NCBI GenBank assembly: GCA_005503065.1 | Contig: SCOE01000013.1 | Location: 56,614 to 120,613, forward strand | Direction of reading: 5' to 3' | DNA: 64,000 nt | Origin: Comamonadaceae bacterium ALPHA2B | GTDB lineage: Bacteria > Pseudomonadota > Gammaproteobacteria > Burkholderiales > Burkholderiaceae_C | Part shown: positions 25,174 to 33,111 of the stretch, in pieces | Position numbering within the stretch: the first letter of the stretch is position 1 | Layout of the letters: each line of letters opens with the position of its first letter | Notes under the pieces: model-generated | What the model was told of the DNA's origin: nothing | Database searches by the model: none | Seen by the model: the letters and a program-made list of their open reading frames with translations, nothing else | Position numbers and translations under genes: made by a program

Positions 25174-26191
25174 GCGGCGGCGCGGCGCCGGCATCGTCGT
25201 CCCGCGCCAGCCGGATGCCGACCAGCGTGTAGCGGGTGTCGGGCGCGTTCCAGTTGCGGTACGACGCGCGGGCGTAGAAGGGCCAGGTGTGCCAAGAGCC
25301 GCCGCGGCGCACGCGCACGTCGCCATCGGCGGGGCCTTGGGGATCGTCGACCGGTGAACGCGCGTAGTAGTCGTCGGCATGCCAGTCGGCCACCCACTCC
25401 CACGCGTTGCCGTGCATGTCGTACAGGCCCCAGGCGTTGGGTGCGAAGCTGCCGACCGGGGCGGTGAAGGCAAAGCCGTCATCGACCGGCAACGCCATGG
25501 CCTGCCACTTCGGCCAGAAGCGCGCGCTGCTCACATCGAACACATTGGCCACGCGCGCGAGTGATGCGGGATCGTCCCCCGAGCTGTAGCGCGTGCGGGT
25601 GCCCGCGCGGCAGGCGTATTCCCATTCGGCCTCGGTGGGCAGACGATAGTGCTTGCCTTCGGTGCGGCTGAGCCAGGCAGCCAGGGCCTGGGCGTCGTTC
25701 CAGGTCACGTTCACCACCGGGTGGTCGTCGCCCTGCGCGAAGCCGGGATTGCGCCAGGAATAGCGCACGTCGCGGCCCTCGAAGGCATCGCCGCGCTTCG
25801 TGGTGGCGGGGTCGTAATCGGCCCGCCAGCCGTAGCCGCCCGTGCCGTCGGCCACCGATTCGGGCACGTAGCCGGAGCGTTCGACGAAGCGCCGAAACTG
25901 TCCCACCGTGACCTCGTGCTGCCCCATCCAGAAGGCGTGCGTGATGCGCACGCGGTGCACCGGCTGCTCGTCGGCCAGTTGCGTGAAGCGCTCGGGCGGC
26001 ATCTGCGGGTAGGCGCGCGCCAGTGCCTCGGGCGATTCGTCTCTGCCCATCAGGAATTCGCCGGCGGGCAGTTTCACGAAGGCCATGTCGAGGCTGTTGC
26101 GCTCGACCTGCTGTGCATGCGCGGTGCCCAGCGAGATGATCCAACAGAGCGCCAGCGCCGATGTCCATGCGCGTGAAGCCACGGTGCTCAC
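25139..26191 (-). CDS. SUMF1/FGE-fold exported protein lacking the oxidase cysteines
   Basis: 350 aa with a signal peptide (ALALCWIISLGTAHAQQ). The SUMF1 fold is clear: FLMGRDESPEALARAYPQMP, HEVTVGQFRRFVERSGY, HPVVNVTWNDAQALAAWLSR, YRLPTEAEWEYACRAGT, NAWGLYDMHGNAWEWVADWH and RVRRGGSWHTWPFYARASYR. In true formylglycine-generating enzymes the last region carries two catalytic cysteines; here it has none, and no sulfatase gene is near. It is therefore probably a carbohydrate-, metal- or scaffold-type SUMF1 protein in the periplasm. The end overlaps the aldo/keto reductase gene on the other strand by 35 bases. Confidence 0.85.
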   Translation of the reverse strand: MSTVASRAWTSALALCWIISLGTAHAQQVERNSLDMAFVKLPAGEFLMGRDESPEALARAYPQMPPERFTQLADEQPVHRVRITHAFWMGQHEVTVGQFRRFVERSGYVPESVADGTGGYGWRADYDPATTKRGDAFEGRDVRYSWRNPGFAQGDDHPVVNVTWNDAQALAAWLSRTEGKHYRLPTEAEWEYACRAGTRTRYSSGDDPASLARVANVFDVSSARFWPKWQAMALPVDDGFAFTAPVGSFAPNAWGLYDMHGNAWEWVADWHADDYYARSPVDDPQGPADGDVRVRRGGSWHTWPFYARASYRNWNAPDTRYTLVGIRLARDDDAGAAPPLSAAPPAAPAR

Positions 26192-26351
26192 CTTTCCAGT
26201 GCTGTGGGAAACGGGAGTGTCGCGGCAAGCGCGACTTAGGGCATGCTTAATCGCGCCTGGCGCGCAGAACTTGCACGCCGCGCCGGGGTCGGACGCACAA
26301 GGCGGTGCGATGCCGCCTTGTCACCGTCACGAAACGTCACGAAAGGCCCCC

Positions 26352-27089
26352 ATGACCCCCCAGGAAACCCAGTGGCTCGACGACCTGCTGCAACGCCTCG
26401 CCGCGGTGCAGGGGGTGCCGAAGGACCCGCAGGCCGTCGCGATGATCCGCGAGCGCCTGGCCGGCCAGCCCGATGCGATCTACCTGCTGGTGCAGCGCGT
26501 GCTGCTGCTCGAGCACGCGTTGCAGGACGCACAGGCGCAGATCGCCCAGCTTTCGCAACCGCAGCAGCAGGCCGGCGGCAGCTTCCTCGGCGGCGCGCCG
26601 GGCATCGACTGGGGCCGCCAGCCGCAGGCCCCGATGCAGCCCACCGCGCAGCCCGTGCCGGCCGACGGCGGCTACTACGGTTCCGAGCGCTACGCCCCCG
26701 GGGCCCCGCCGGCACGCACCGCGGCGCCGAGCTGGCGTGACCGCGTTTTCGGCGCACCGGCAGCGGCGGCGGCCCCCGCGGCGTCCACCGGCCCGGGCCT
26801 GCTGGGCACGGCGGCTTCCGCGGCCGCGGGCGTGGCCGGCGGCATGTTCCTCTTCAACGGCATCGAGCACCTGCTCGGCGGCCATGGCGGCAGCGGCGGC
26901 GGCCTCTTCGGCGGCAGCCAGGGCGGCACGCCGACGGTGACGGAGAACGTCACGCAGAACTTCTTCGGCGACGACGGCGGCGGCCGCTCGGGCGGGAGCG
27001 ACAGCACGCTCGCGCGCGACGCCGGCGCCGACTGGGACGGCTTCGACGACGCGGGCAATTTCGACGACGGCGACAACTCGATCGTCTGA
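26352..27089 (+). CDS. DUF2076 domain-containing protein
   Basis: 245 aa protein of the DUF2076 family, function unknown. The N-terminal helical part has QETQWLDDLLQRLAAVQGVP and DAIYLLVQRVLLLEHALQDAQ. A Pro/Gln/Ala linker follows, then a glycine-rich hydrophobic segment (LLGTAASAAAGVAGGMFLFN) and an acidic, Gly/Asp-rich end (DWDGFDDAGNFDDGDNSIV). This matches the layout known from periplasmic or membrane-associated ligand-binding DUF2076 proteins. ATG 26352 gives a normal start. The following gene begins 15 bases after the stop, so they may be cotranscribed. Confidence 0.85.
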   Translation: MTPQETQWLDDLLQRLAAVQGVPKDPQAVAMIRERLAGQPDAIYLLVQRVLLLEHALQDAQAQIAQLSQPQQQAGGSFLGGAPGIDWGRQPQAPMQPTAQPVPADGGYYGSERYAPGAPPARTAAPSWRDRVFGAPAAAAAPAASTGPGLLGTAASAAAGVAGGMFLFNGIEHLLGGHGGSGGGLFGGSQGGTPTVTENVTQNFFGDDGGGRSGGSDSTLARDAGADWDGFDDAGNFDDGDNSIV

Positions 27090-27104
27090 CGAGGCCACAC
27101 CCAC

Positions 27105-28178
27105 GTGGCCGCCGACCCGCCACCGCCGCACCACCGCGCGCGAGGCTTCCAGAACAACTACCTCGAGTTCGAGCCGCCGCCCTTGTCGGCGGTGCTGCGC
27201 TGGCGGCGGGAGGCCGCGCGCCAGCACCTGCCGAAGCCGCCCTCCACGCCCATCCCGCAGGCGGCGCCGGCACTGGACTTCCTGCACGCCAACGCCGGCG
27301 GCGCGGCAGCCCAGGTGCCGGCCGTCACCTGGATCGGGCATGCGACCGTGCTGGCCCAGTTCGGCGGCCTGAGCCTGCTGACCGACCCGATCTTCGCGGA
27401 GCGCGCCTCGCCGGTCGCGTTCGCCGGGCCGAAGCGCCACCAGCCCCCGGGAGTGGCGCTGGCCGAACTGCCGCACATCGACCTGGTGCTGGTCTCGCAC
27501 AACCACTACGACCACCTCGACCTGGCCGCGGCCCGCGCGCTGGCGGCGCAGCCGGGCGGCTCGCCGCTCTTCGCGGTGCCGCTGGGCCTGGCCGACTGGT
27601 TCCGCCGCCGCGGCATGCCGCGCGTGGTGGAGCTGGACTGGTGGCAGACCCATGCGCTGGCGGTGCCCGGCCGCCCCGCGGTGGAGCTGATGCTGCTGCC
27701 CGCGCAGCACTGGTCGGGCCGCGGCCTGCAGGACCGGCTGCTGACGCTGTGGGGCGGCTTCGCGGTCTTCGCGCCCGACTGCCATTTCTTCTTCGCCGGC
27801 GACACCGGCTATTCGCGCGACTTCGCCGACATCCGCGAGCGGCTGGCGCCGCGCCAGACCGAGGCGCTGGGCGGCGGTTTCGACATTGCGCTGCTGCCCA
27901 TCGGCGCCTACGCGCCGCGCTGGTTCATGACGCCGCAGCACGTGGACGTGGCGCAGTCCATGGACATCCACCGCGACCTCGGCGCCAAGCGCTCGCTGGG
28001 CGTGCACTGGGGCACCTTCCAACTGACGGACGAATCGCTGGACGAGCCGCCGCGCGTGCTGGCCGCCGAACGCACGGCCCGCGGCGTGCCGGAGGCGGCG
28101 TTCTTCACCCTGCCGATCGGCGGCACCCAGCGGCTGGCGCCGCGTTCGGCAGACGCACGATTGCTATCGAATTCATAG
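27105..28178 (+). CDS. MBL-fold metallohydrolase (NAPE-PLD/UlaG-like)
   Basis: 357 aa metallo-beta-lactamase-fold hydrolase. The metal site is visible in WIGHATVLAQFGG, TDPIFAERASP, LVSHNHYDHLDL (HxxxDH in the form HNHYDH), FFAGDTGYS and LGVHWGTFQL. This order and the phosphodiesterase-like motifs match the NAPE-PLD/UlaG group, which acts on phosphodiester or lactone bonds. Start GTG 27105 follows the DUF2076 gene closely. The last five residues (LLSNS) come from a dispersed repeat that begins at 28161. The natural substrate is unknown. Confidence 0.87.
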   Translation: MAADPPPPHHRARGFQNNYLEFEPPPLSAVLRWRREAARQHLPKPPSTPIPQAAPALDFLHANAGGAAAQVPAVTWIGHATVLAQFGGLSLLTDPIFAERASPVAFAGPKRHQPPGVALAELPHIDLVLVSHNHYDHLDLAAARALAAQPGGSPLFAVPLGLADWFRRRGMPRVVELDWWQTHALAVPGRPAVELMLLPAQHWSGRGLQDRLLTLWGGFAVFAPDCHFFFAGDTGYSRDFADIRERLAPRQTEALGGGFDIALLPIGAYAPRWFMTPQHVDVAQSMDIHRDLGAKRSLGVHWGTFQLTDESLDEPPRVLAAERTARGVPEAAFFTLPIGGTQRLAPRSADARLLSNS

Positions 28179-28227
28179 CTGCTCGCGCAGGCTGGGCGGG
28201 CGCTGGAGGCCGATTGGGCTTGAATTT
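28161..28227 (+). repeat. Dispersed composite repeat, copy 4
   Basis: TTGCTATCGAATTCATAGCTGC, then CGCGCAGGCTGGGCGGGCGC, then TGGAGGCCGATTGGGCTTGAA. GCTAT and ATAGC arms are intact. It overlaps the last codons and stop of the MBL-fold gene. Confidence 0.8.
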
Positions 28228-28240
28228 CCTGGTGCCTGGA

Positions 28241-29602
28241 TCAACTCACCACGCCGGCCAGCCGCAGCAGCAGGCCAGCGAGCGCGCACAGGCCCAGCAC
28301 CGGCATCACGCCCAGCCGGAAGCGGAACAGCGCCACGCCCGCCGCCACGGCGATGAGCGCTGCCGCCACGTCGAAGCGTCCGCCGAAGCCATCCGGCCAC
28401 AGCACGTGCCAGGCGAAGAACAGCGCCAGGTTGACGATCACGCCCACCACCGCGGCGGTGATGGCAGCCAGCGGCGCCGTGAAGCCCAGGCGTCCGTGCG
28501 TGGCCTCGATCAACGGGCCGCCGGCCAGGATGAAGAGGAAGGACGGCAGGAAGGTGAAGAAGGTGACGACCACCGCCGCCAGCGCGCCACCGAGGAACGG
28601 AGCGCCCGACCCCGCGACCTGCTGCAGCCAGCCGCCCACGAAGCCGACGAAGGCGACCACCATGATCAGCGGGCCGGGCGTGGTTTCGCCCAGGGCCAGG
28701 CCGTCCATCATCTGCGGCGCGCTGAGCCAGTGGAAATGGTCCACCGCCCCCTGGTAGACGTAGGGCAGCACGGCGTATGCGCCGCCGAAGGTCAGCAGCG
28801 CCGCCTTGCTGAAGAACCAGGCCATCTGCGCGAGCGTGCCCTGCCAGCCGCCATGCGCCACCAGCAGCGCCATCGGCACCAGCCACAGCAGCGCACCCAC
28901 CGCCAGCACGCGGGCCAGGCCGGTGCGCGAGAAGCGGGCGTTCGCCGGCGTGGGCGTGTCGTCGTCGATGAGCGCCCGCCCGGAAGATCGCTGCGACGTC
29001 CCGTGGCTGGCGGTCGAGAAAAGCTGCGGCCGCCAGCGCGCGCCCAGCCATCCCAGCAGCGCCGCCACCGCGACGATGGCGGGAAACGGCACGCGTCCCC
29101 AGAAGATGGCCACGAAGGCGGCCACCGCGAGGCCGAGCATCCACCGATTGCGGATCGCCCGGCTGCCGATGCGGTGCGCGGCATGCAGCACGATCGCCGT
29201 GATCGCGGGCTTGAGGCCGTAGAAGATGCCCGCCACCACGGTGAGATGGCCGTAGGCCATGTAGATCCACGACAGCGCGATGAGGATGGCCAGCGAGGGC
29301 AGCACGAACAGCGCGCCGGCCACGATGCCGCCCGCCGTGCGGTGCATGAGCCAGCCGATGTAGGTGGCGAGCTGCTGCGCTTCGGGGCCGGGCAGCAGCA
29401 TGCAGTAATTGAGCGCGTGCAGGAAGCGCCCTTCGGACAGCCAGCGCCGCCGCTCCACCAGCTCGGTGTGCATGATCGCGATCTGCCCGGCCGGCCCGCC
29501 GAAGCTGATGAAGCCGAGCTTGAGCCAGAAGCGCAGGGCCTCGGAGAACGGCACGGCCGCGGGCGGCACCGTGGCGTCGGTCGATGAAATGGACGAAGTC
29601 AT
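28241..29602 (-). CDS. chrA: Chromate transporter, long-chain CHR type
   Basis: 453 aa inner-membrane protein with two CHR domains, expected to expel chromate. Domain 1 begins FWLKLGFISFGGPAGQIAIM and contains LPGPEAQQLATYIGWL; domain 2 has FFSKAALLTFGGAYAVLPYV and LALGETTPGPLIMVVAFVGF. FGGP and PGP motifs of both halves are present and length is typical of bidomain ChrA. No chrB regulator is adjacent; the neighbours on either side are unrelated, so it may act as a housekeeping anion exporter. Confidence 0.9.
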   Translation of the reverse strand: MTSSISSTDATVPPAAVPFSEALRFWLKLGFISFGGPAGQIAIMHTELVERRRWLSEGRFLHALNYCMLLPGPEAQQLATYIGWLMHRTAGGIVAGALFVLPSLAILIALSWIYMAYGHLTVVAGIFYGLKPAITAIVLHAAHRIGSRAIRNRWMLGLAVAAFVAIFWGRVPFPAIVAVAALLGWLGARWRPQLFSTASHGTSQRSSGRALIDDDTPTPANARFSRTGLARVLAVGALLWLVPMALLVAHGGWQGTLAQMAWFFSKAALLTFGGAYAVLPYVYQGAVDHFHWLSAPQMMDGLALGETTPGPLIMVVAFVGFVGGWLQQVAGSGAPFLGGALAAVVVTFFTFLPSFLFILAGGPLIEATHGRLGFTAPLAAITAAVVGVIVNLALFFAWHVLWPDGFGGRFDVAAALIAVAAGVALFRFRLGVMPVLGLCALAGLLLRLAGVVS

Positions 29603-29660
29603 GCGGGGCCAGGACAGGCGGCGCGTGGAAGCGCCGGCCCGGCAGTGTGCCCCGCTTCGC

Positions 29661-30080
29661 CTACGGCTGTCTGAACGGCCCGAGCGCGGCCAGCGCCTTG
29701 GCCATCGCCTGCGCGCCCAGGGCCATCATGGCGCCGATGGGCCCGGCGGCCTCGTGCGGCAGCACGTCGGTGATCCACACGAAGCGCGCCCGCCCGTCGG
29801 GCCCGGCCAGCACCTGCGCGCTGGCATGGTGGTGCGCCGCCTTGCCGCCGACGACCGTGTACGCGATGCGCCGCGCCTGCTCGTCGATGCCGACCAGGCG
29901 CTCGCGCACGTCGTAGCCGTTGGCGAAGGTGATGTGGCGCACCTCGCCGCCCTCCTCCAGCACGCAGCCGGTGACGAAGCCGGGCGCCAGCCGCGTGTGC
30001 ACGGCGCCGAAGTCGCGCAGCACGTCCCACACCAGGGCGGGGGCGGCGTCGACGACGAACTCGTGGCGCAGCGTGGCCAT
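29661..30080 (-). CDS. SRPBCC (polyketide cyclase/START-like) family protein
   Basis: 139 aa, with the helix-grip fold of the SRPBCC superfamily: FVVDAAPALVWDVLRDFGAV at the N-terminus, TGCVLEEGGEVRHITFANG, VRERLVGIDEQARRIAYTVV and RFVWITDVLPHEAAG. These proteins bind hydrophobic ligands. It starts 13 bases after the upstream SDR gene stop, so the two form an operon and may share a lipid-like or steroid-like substrate. No catalytic residues are obvious. Confidence 0.82.
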   Translation of the reverse strand: MATLRHEFVVDAAPALVWDVLRDFGAVHTRLAPGFVTGCVLEEGGEVRHITFANGYDVRERLVGIDEQARRIAYTVVGGKAAHHHASAQVLAGPDGRARFVWITDVLPHEAAGPIGAMMALGAQAMAKALAALGPFRQP

Positions 30081-30093
30081 GGCGCGACCGACT

Positions 30094-31005
30094 TCAGGCC
30101 GCCCGCAGCTGCTCGCGCAGCTTGGCGCCGATGGCGGGCGCCTCGAGGAACGGATCGGCGGGGTTCTTCATCGCCACGATGTTCTCCATGCGGCTGGTGA
30201 TGTTGCCCAGCGCCTTCGGGCTTTCGTGGCTGAAGACGTAGAACTGGTTGTCGCTGATGGCCTTGAAGACCTTGTGCGCGACCTCGCCCGCGGTGATCTT
30301 GCCGCTGCTCACCGCCTTGTTGCTCATGGCCTGGCCGATGAGCTGGCTCTTGGTCAGCTCGCTCTCCTTGGGCGCGTTGGGGCGGTTGCGTTCGCTGCTG
30401 GTGATGCCGGTGGGCACGAAGTAGGGGCACAGCAGGCTGGCGCCGATCTGGTCGGTCACCAGCTTCAGGTCCTGGTACATCGTTTCCGTGAGGCTCACCA
30501 CGGCGGCCTTGGCGGCGTTGTAGATGCCCATGTTGGGCGGCGTGAGCAGACCGGCCATGCTGGCGGTGTTGGTGACGTGGCCGCGGTACGACGGGTCCTT
30601 GGCGGCGGCCTCGAGCATCATGGGCACGAACAGGCGCACGCCGTGCACCACGCCCCACAGGTCAACGCCCAGCACCCACTCCCAGTCGGCCACGGTGTTC
30701 TCCCACACCAGGCCGCCGGCGCCCACGCCCGCGTTGTTGAAGACGAAATGCGGCGCGCCGAAGCGCTCCTTCACGGCCGCGGCCAGCGCTTCCATCTCCT
30801 TCGCGCTCGACACGTCGACCTTCATGGCCAGCACCTGCGCGCCGGCGGCTTCCATCTCGGCCTTCGCCTTGTCGAGCGCGTCCTGCTGCACGTCGACCAG
30901 CACGAGGTTCATGCCGCGCGCGGCACCGATGCGTGCGCATTCGAGGCCGAAGCCGGAGCCGGCGCCGGTGAGCACTGCCGTCTTGCCGTGGAAGTCCTGG
31001 ATCAT
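30094..31005 (-). CDS. SDR family NAD(P)-dependent oxidoreductase
   Basis: 303 aa classical short-chain dehydrogenase. Cofactor motif TGAGSGFGLE near residue 13, NNAGVG, catalytic Ser in NTASMAGLL and YNAAK with the Tyr/Lys pair are all intact. Asp in LVLVDVQ suggests NAD(H) preference. A C-terminal extension (EVAHKVFKAISDNQFYVFSH) is typical of the subgroup with about 300 residues found in fatty-alcohol or steroid metabolism. It is the first gene of a two-gene operon with an SRPBCC protein. Confidence 0.88.
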   Translation of the reverse strand: MIQDFHGKTAVLTGAGSGFGLECARIGAARGMNLVLVDVQQDALDKAKAEMEAAGAQVLAMKVDVSSAKEMEALAAAVKERFGAPHFVFNNAGVGAGGLVWENTVADWEWVLGVDLWGVVHGVRLFVPMMLEAAAKDPSYRGHVTNTASMAGLLTPPNMGIYNAAKAAVVSLTETMYQDLKLVTDQIGASLLCPYFVPTGITSSERNRPNAPKESELTKSQLIGQAMSNKAVSSGKITAGEVAHKVFKAISDNQFYVFSHESPKALGNITSRMENIVAMKNPADPFLEAPAIGAKLREQLRAA

Positions 31006-31163
31006 GGAAGGGAGCCTTTCTGGAGATGTCTCGATGGTGAAGCGGCGGTCCCGATGCTCGCACAGCGGGCAGTCCGCAGCCCCGCATTGGACCGCGAAGC
31101 CCGGGCCGCGGCTGTCCTGCGCGTGACCGCCGCCGCGGGTCCCGTCGCGCTTGGCGGCCGAGG

Positions 31164-31178
31164 GTTAAGCGCGGTAAA
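31164..31178 (+). promoter_or_regulatory. CpxR-box-like site upstream of the two-component genes
   Basis: GTTAA-GCGCG-GTAAA differs by one base from the E. coli CpxR consensus GTAAA-N5-GTAAA. It lies about 80 bases before the response-regulator start, where an autoregulatory site would be expected. Confidence 0.5.
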
Positions 31179-31255
31179 GAATCGGGGCGCCTCGCGCAGG
31201 CCGGCCGGAACTGGTGCCACACTGGCTCCATGCCCCACCCCCGGCCTGCCTGACG

Positions 31256-31954
31256 ATGCACCGCGTGCTCCTCATCGACGACGACACCGAACTCGCCGCC
31301 ATGCTGGCCCGCTACCTGGGGCACGAGGGATTCCAGGTGTGCGTCGCGCACGACGGCGAGACCGGCGCGAGCGAAGCCGTGAGCGGACACCACGACCTGG
31401 TGGTGCTGGACCTGATGATGCCGCGCCTGTCGGGCACCGAGGTGCTTCGGCGCGTGCGGGAGCACAGCACCGTGCCGGTGCTCGTACTGACCGCGCGCGG
31501 AGACAACGTGGACCGGGTCATCGGGCTGAACATGGGCGCGGACGACTACGTGCCCAAGCCCTCGACCCCTGCCGAACTGGTGGCGCGCATCCGCGCCATC
31601 CTGCGGCGCACGCACCACCGCCGGGACGCCGCGCACGCGCCGGCCGGGCCGCGCGCCCTGCATGCCGGCGCGCTCGTGCTCTGGCCGGGCAGCCGCCGGG
31701 TGGCCTGGCATGGACAGCCGCTGGAACTCACCGGCACGCAGTTCAGCCTGCTCGAGGTGCTGGCGCGCCATGCGGGGCAGCTGGTGACCAAGCCCGACAT
31801 TTCCCAGCAGGCCTTCGGGCGCACGCTGGACCGATTCGACCGGCGCATCGACGTGCATATCAGCGCCATCCGCCAGAAGCTCGGCACCCGGCCCGACGGC
31901 CAGCCCTGGATCCAGAGCGTGCGCGGACTGGGCTATCAGTTGCTGGTGGAGTGA
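31256..31954 (+). CDS. OmpR/CpxR-family response regulator
   Basis: 232 aa response regulator. The receiver domain begins MHRVLLIDDDTELAAMLARY (acidic pair) and has phospho-acceptor Asp in LVVLDLMMPRLSG (about residue 52), Thr in VLTARGDN and Lys in DYVPKPSTP. The C-terminal winged helix ends RFDRRIDVHISAIRQKLGTR and IQSVRGLGYQLLVE. The sequence best fits the CpxR/RstA group. The kinase gene starts three bases after its stop. Start ATG 31256 is preferred over an extension to 31214. Confidence 0.9.
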   Translation: MHRVLLIDDDTELAAMLARYLGHEGFQVCVAHDGETGASEAVSGHHDLVVLDLMMPRLSGTEVLRRVREHSTVPVLVLTARGDNVDRVIGLNMGADDYVPKPSTPAELVARIRAILRRTHHRRDAAHAPAGPRALHAGALVLWPGSRRVAWHGQPLELTGTQFSLLEVLARHAGQLVTKPDISQQAFGRTLDRFDRRIDVHISAIRQKLGTRPDGQPWIQSVRGLGYQLLVE

Positions 31955-31957
31955 GCA

Positions 31958-33022
31958 GTGCGCCTGCCCCTGCCTCGCCGCCTTCCCGGCCGCCTGTTCT
32001 GGAAGCTCGTCTTCGCGCTCTTCCTGTGCATGGCGCTTCCGCTGGTGGGCGTCGCGGCCTACCTGATGTTGTCGGGCCACGCCCCGCCACCGCCGCCTGC
32101 CGACGGTGCCCACTTCTTCCCGCTGGTGCACATCCTTTCCACCCTCGCCGCGATCTCGATCATCGGCCTGGCGCTGGCCTGGTACCTGACGCGGCCGCTG
32201 CAGCACCTGCGCTGGGCCCTGCGCGAGGTGGCGCGCGGCCACCTGGACATCCGGGTGTCGCCGCTCATGCGCGGGCGCCGCGATGAGATTGCCGACCTGG
32301 CGCACGAGGTCGACCGGATGGTCGAGCAGCTGCAGGCCGCCGTCGACTCCCAGCGCACGCTGCTGCACGATGTGTCGCACGAACTGCGCTCACCGCTCAC
32401 ACGGCTGCAGGCTGCCATCGGCCTCATGCGGCAGGACCCGGCCACGGCCGACGCCATGCTGCAACGCATCGAGGCCGAGAGCCTGCGCCTGGATGCGCTC
32501 ATCGAGGAACTGCTGACGCTCCACCGGCTGGAGGCCGGCGTGGCGAGCGCCCCGCCCGAGCGCGTGGACCTGATCGAGCTGCTGCAGGCCATCGCCGAGG
32601 ATGCGGACTTCGAAGCGCGCGCGCAGGGCTGCACGGTCGGCATCGAGGCCGACCAGGCCTTCGTGGCCGAGGTGGATGGCGAGCTGGTCTACCGCGCCTT
32701 CGAGAACGTGGTGCGCAACGCCCTTCGCCACTCCCCGGCCGGCGCCGTCGTCGAGATCAGTGCGCGCGTGTCGGCCGAGGGCTTGCTCGTCCAGGTGGCC
32801 GACCGCGGACCGGGCGTCCCGCCGGCGATGCTCGACGCCATGTTCGAACCCTTCGTGCGCGGCGAGTCCGCGGCCGGCGGCACACAGGGCGCCGGGCTGG
32901 GGCTGGCGATCACGCGCCGTGCCATGGCCGTGCACGGCGCCACGGTGGAGGCGACGCTGCGCGAGGGCGGCGGGCTGGTGCTCAGCCTGCGCCTTCCCGC
33001 CGCGCTGCGACGGGAACCGTAG
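31958..33022 (+). CDS. Sensor histidine kinase, CpxA-like
   Basis: 354 aa membrane kinase partner of the upstream regulator, translated from GTG 31958 only three bases after it. Two membrane helices (LVFALFLCMALPLVGVAAYL; LVHILSTLAAISIIGLALAW) enclose a very short periplasmic loop of about 25 residues, then HAMP, phospho-acceptor His in LLHDVSHELRSPLTRL and ATPase motifs NVVRNALRHSP (N box), VADRGPGVP (G1) and GAGLGLAITRR (G2). CpxA normally has a large periplasmic sensor domain; its near absence here suggests signal sensing within the membrane or by a partner protein. Confidence 0.88.
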   Translation: MRLPLPRRLPGRLFWKLVFALFLCMALPLVGVAAYLMLSGHAPPPPPADGAHFFPLVHILSTLAAISIIGLALAWYLTRPLQHLRWALREVARGHLDIRVSPLMRGRRDEIADLAHEVDRMVEQLQAAVDSQRTLLHDVSHELRSPLTRLQAAIGLMRQDPATADAMLQRIEAESLRLDALIEELLTLHRLEAGVASAPPERVDLIELLQAIAEDADFEARAQGCTVGIEADQAFVAEVDGELVYRAFENVVRNALRHSPAGAVVEISARVSAEGLLVQVADRGPGVPPAMLDAMFEPFVRGESAAGGTQGAGLGLAITRRAMAVHGATVEATLREGGGLVLSLRLPAALRREP

Positions 33023-33024
33023 CC

Positions 33025-33045
33025 GCCCCGGCAGGCGGCCGGGGC
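33025..33045 (+). terminator. GC-rich hairpin after the kinase gene
   Basis: GCCCCGG-CAGGCGG-CCGGGGC is a perfect 7-bp stem starting just after the kinase stop. It is followed only by CGCGGCCTTTACG rather than a full T-run, so termination is possible but weakly supported. Confidence 0.3.
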
Positions 33046-33051
33046 GCGGCC

Positions 33052-33066
33052 TTTACGCATCTTGAC
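33052..33066 (-). promoter_or_regulatory. CpxR-box-like site upstream of lipoprotein gene
   Basis: Read on the minus strand the sequence is GTCAA-GATGC-GTAAA, one base from the CpxR consensus GTAAA-N5-GTAAA. It lies 46 bases upstream of the SGNH lipoprotein start, directly behind the Cpx-like system. Confidence 0.45.
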
Positions 33067-33111
33067 GCTGGCAGAACGCGCTTAACGCGATTCGTCGGGA
33101 CAGTTGGTGGC

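Noticed and set aside
26325..26345. Short tandem CGTCACGAAA repeat before the DUF2076 gene
   Set aside because: Two partial units of nine bases are too short to call an operator or repeat element with confidence.
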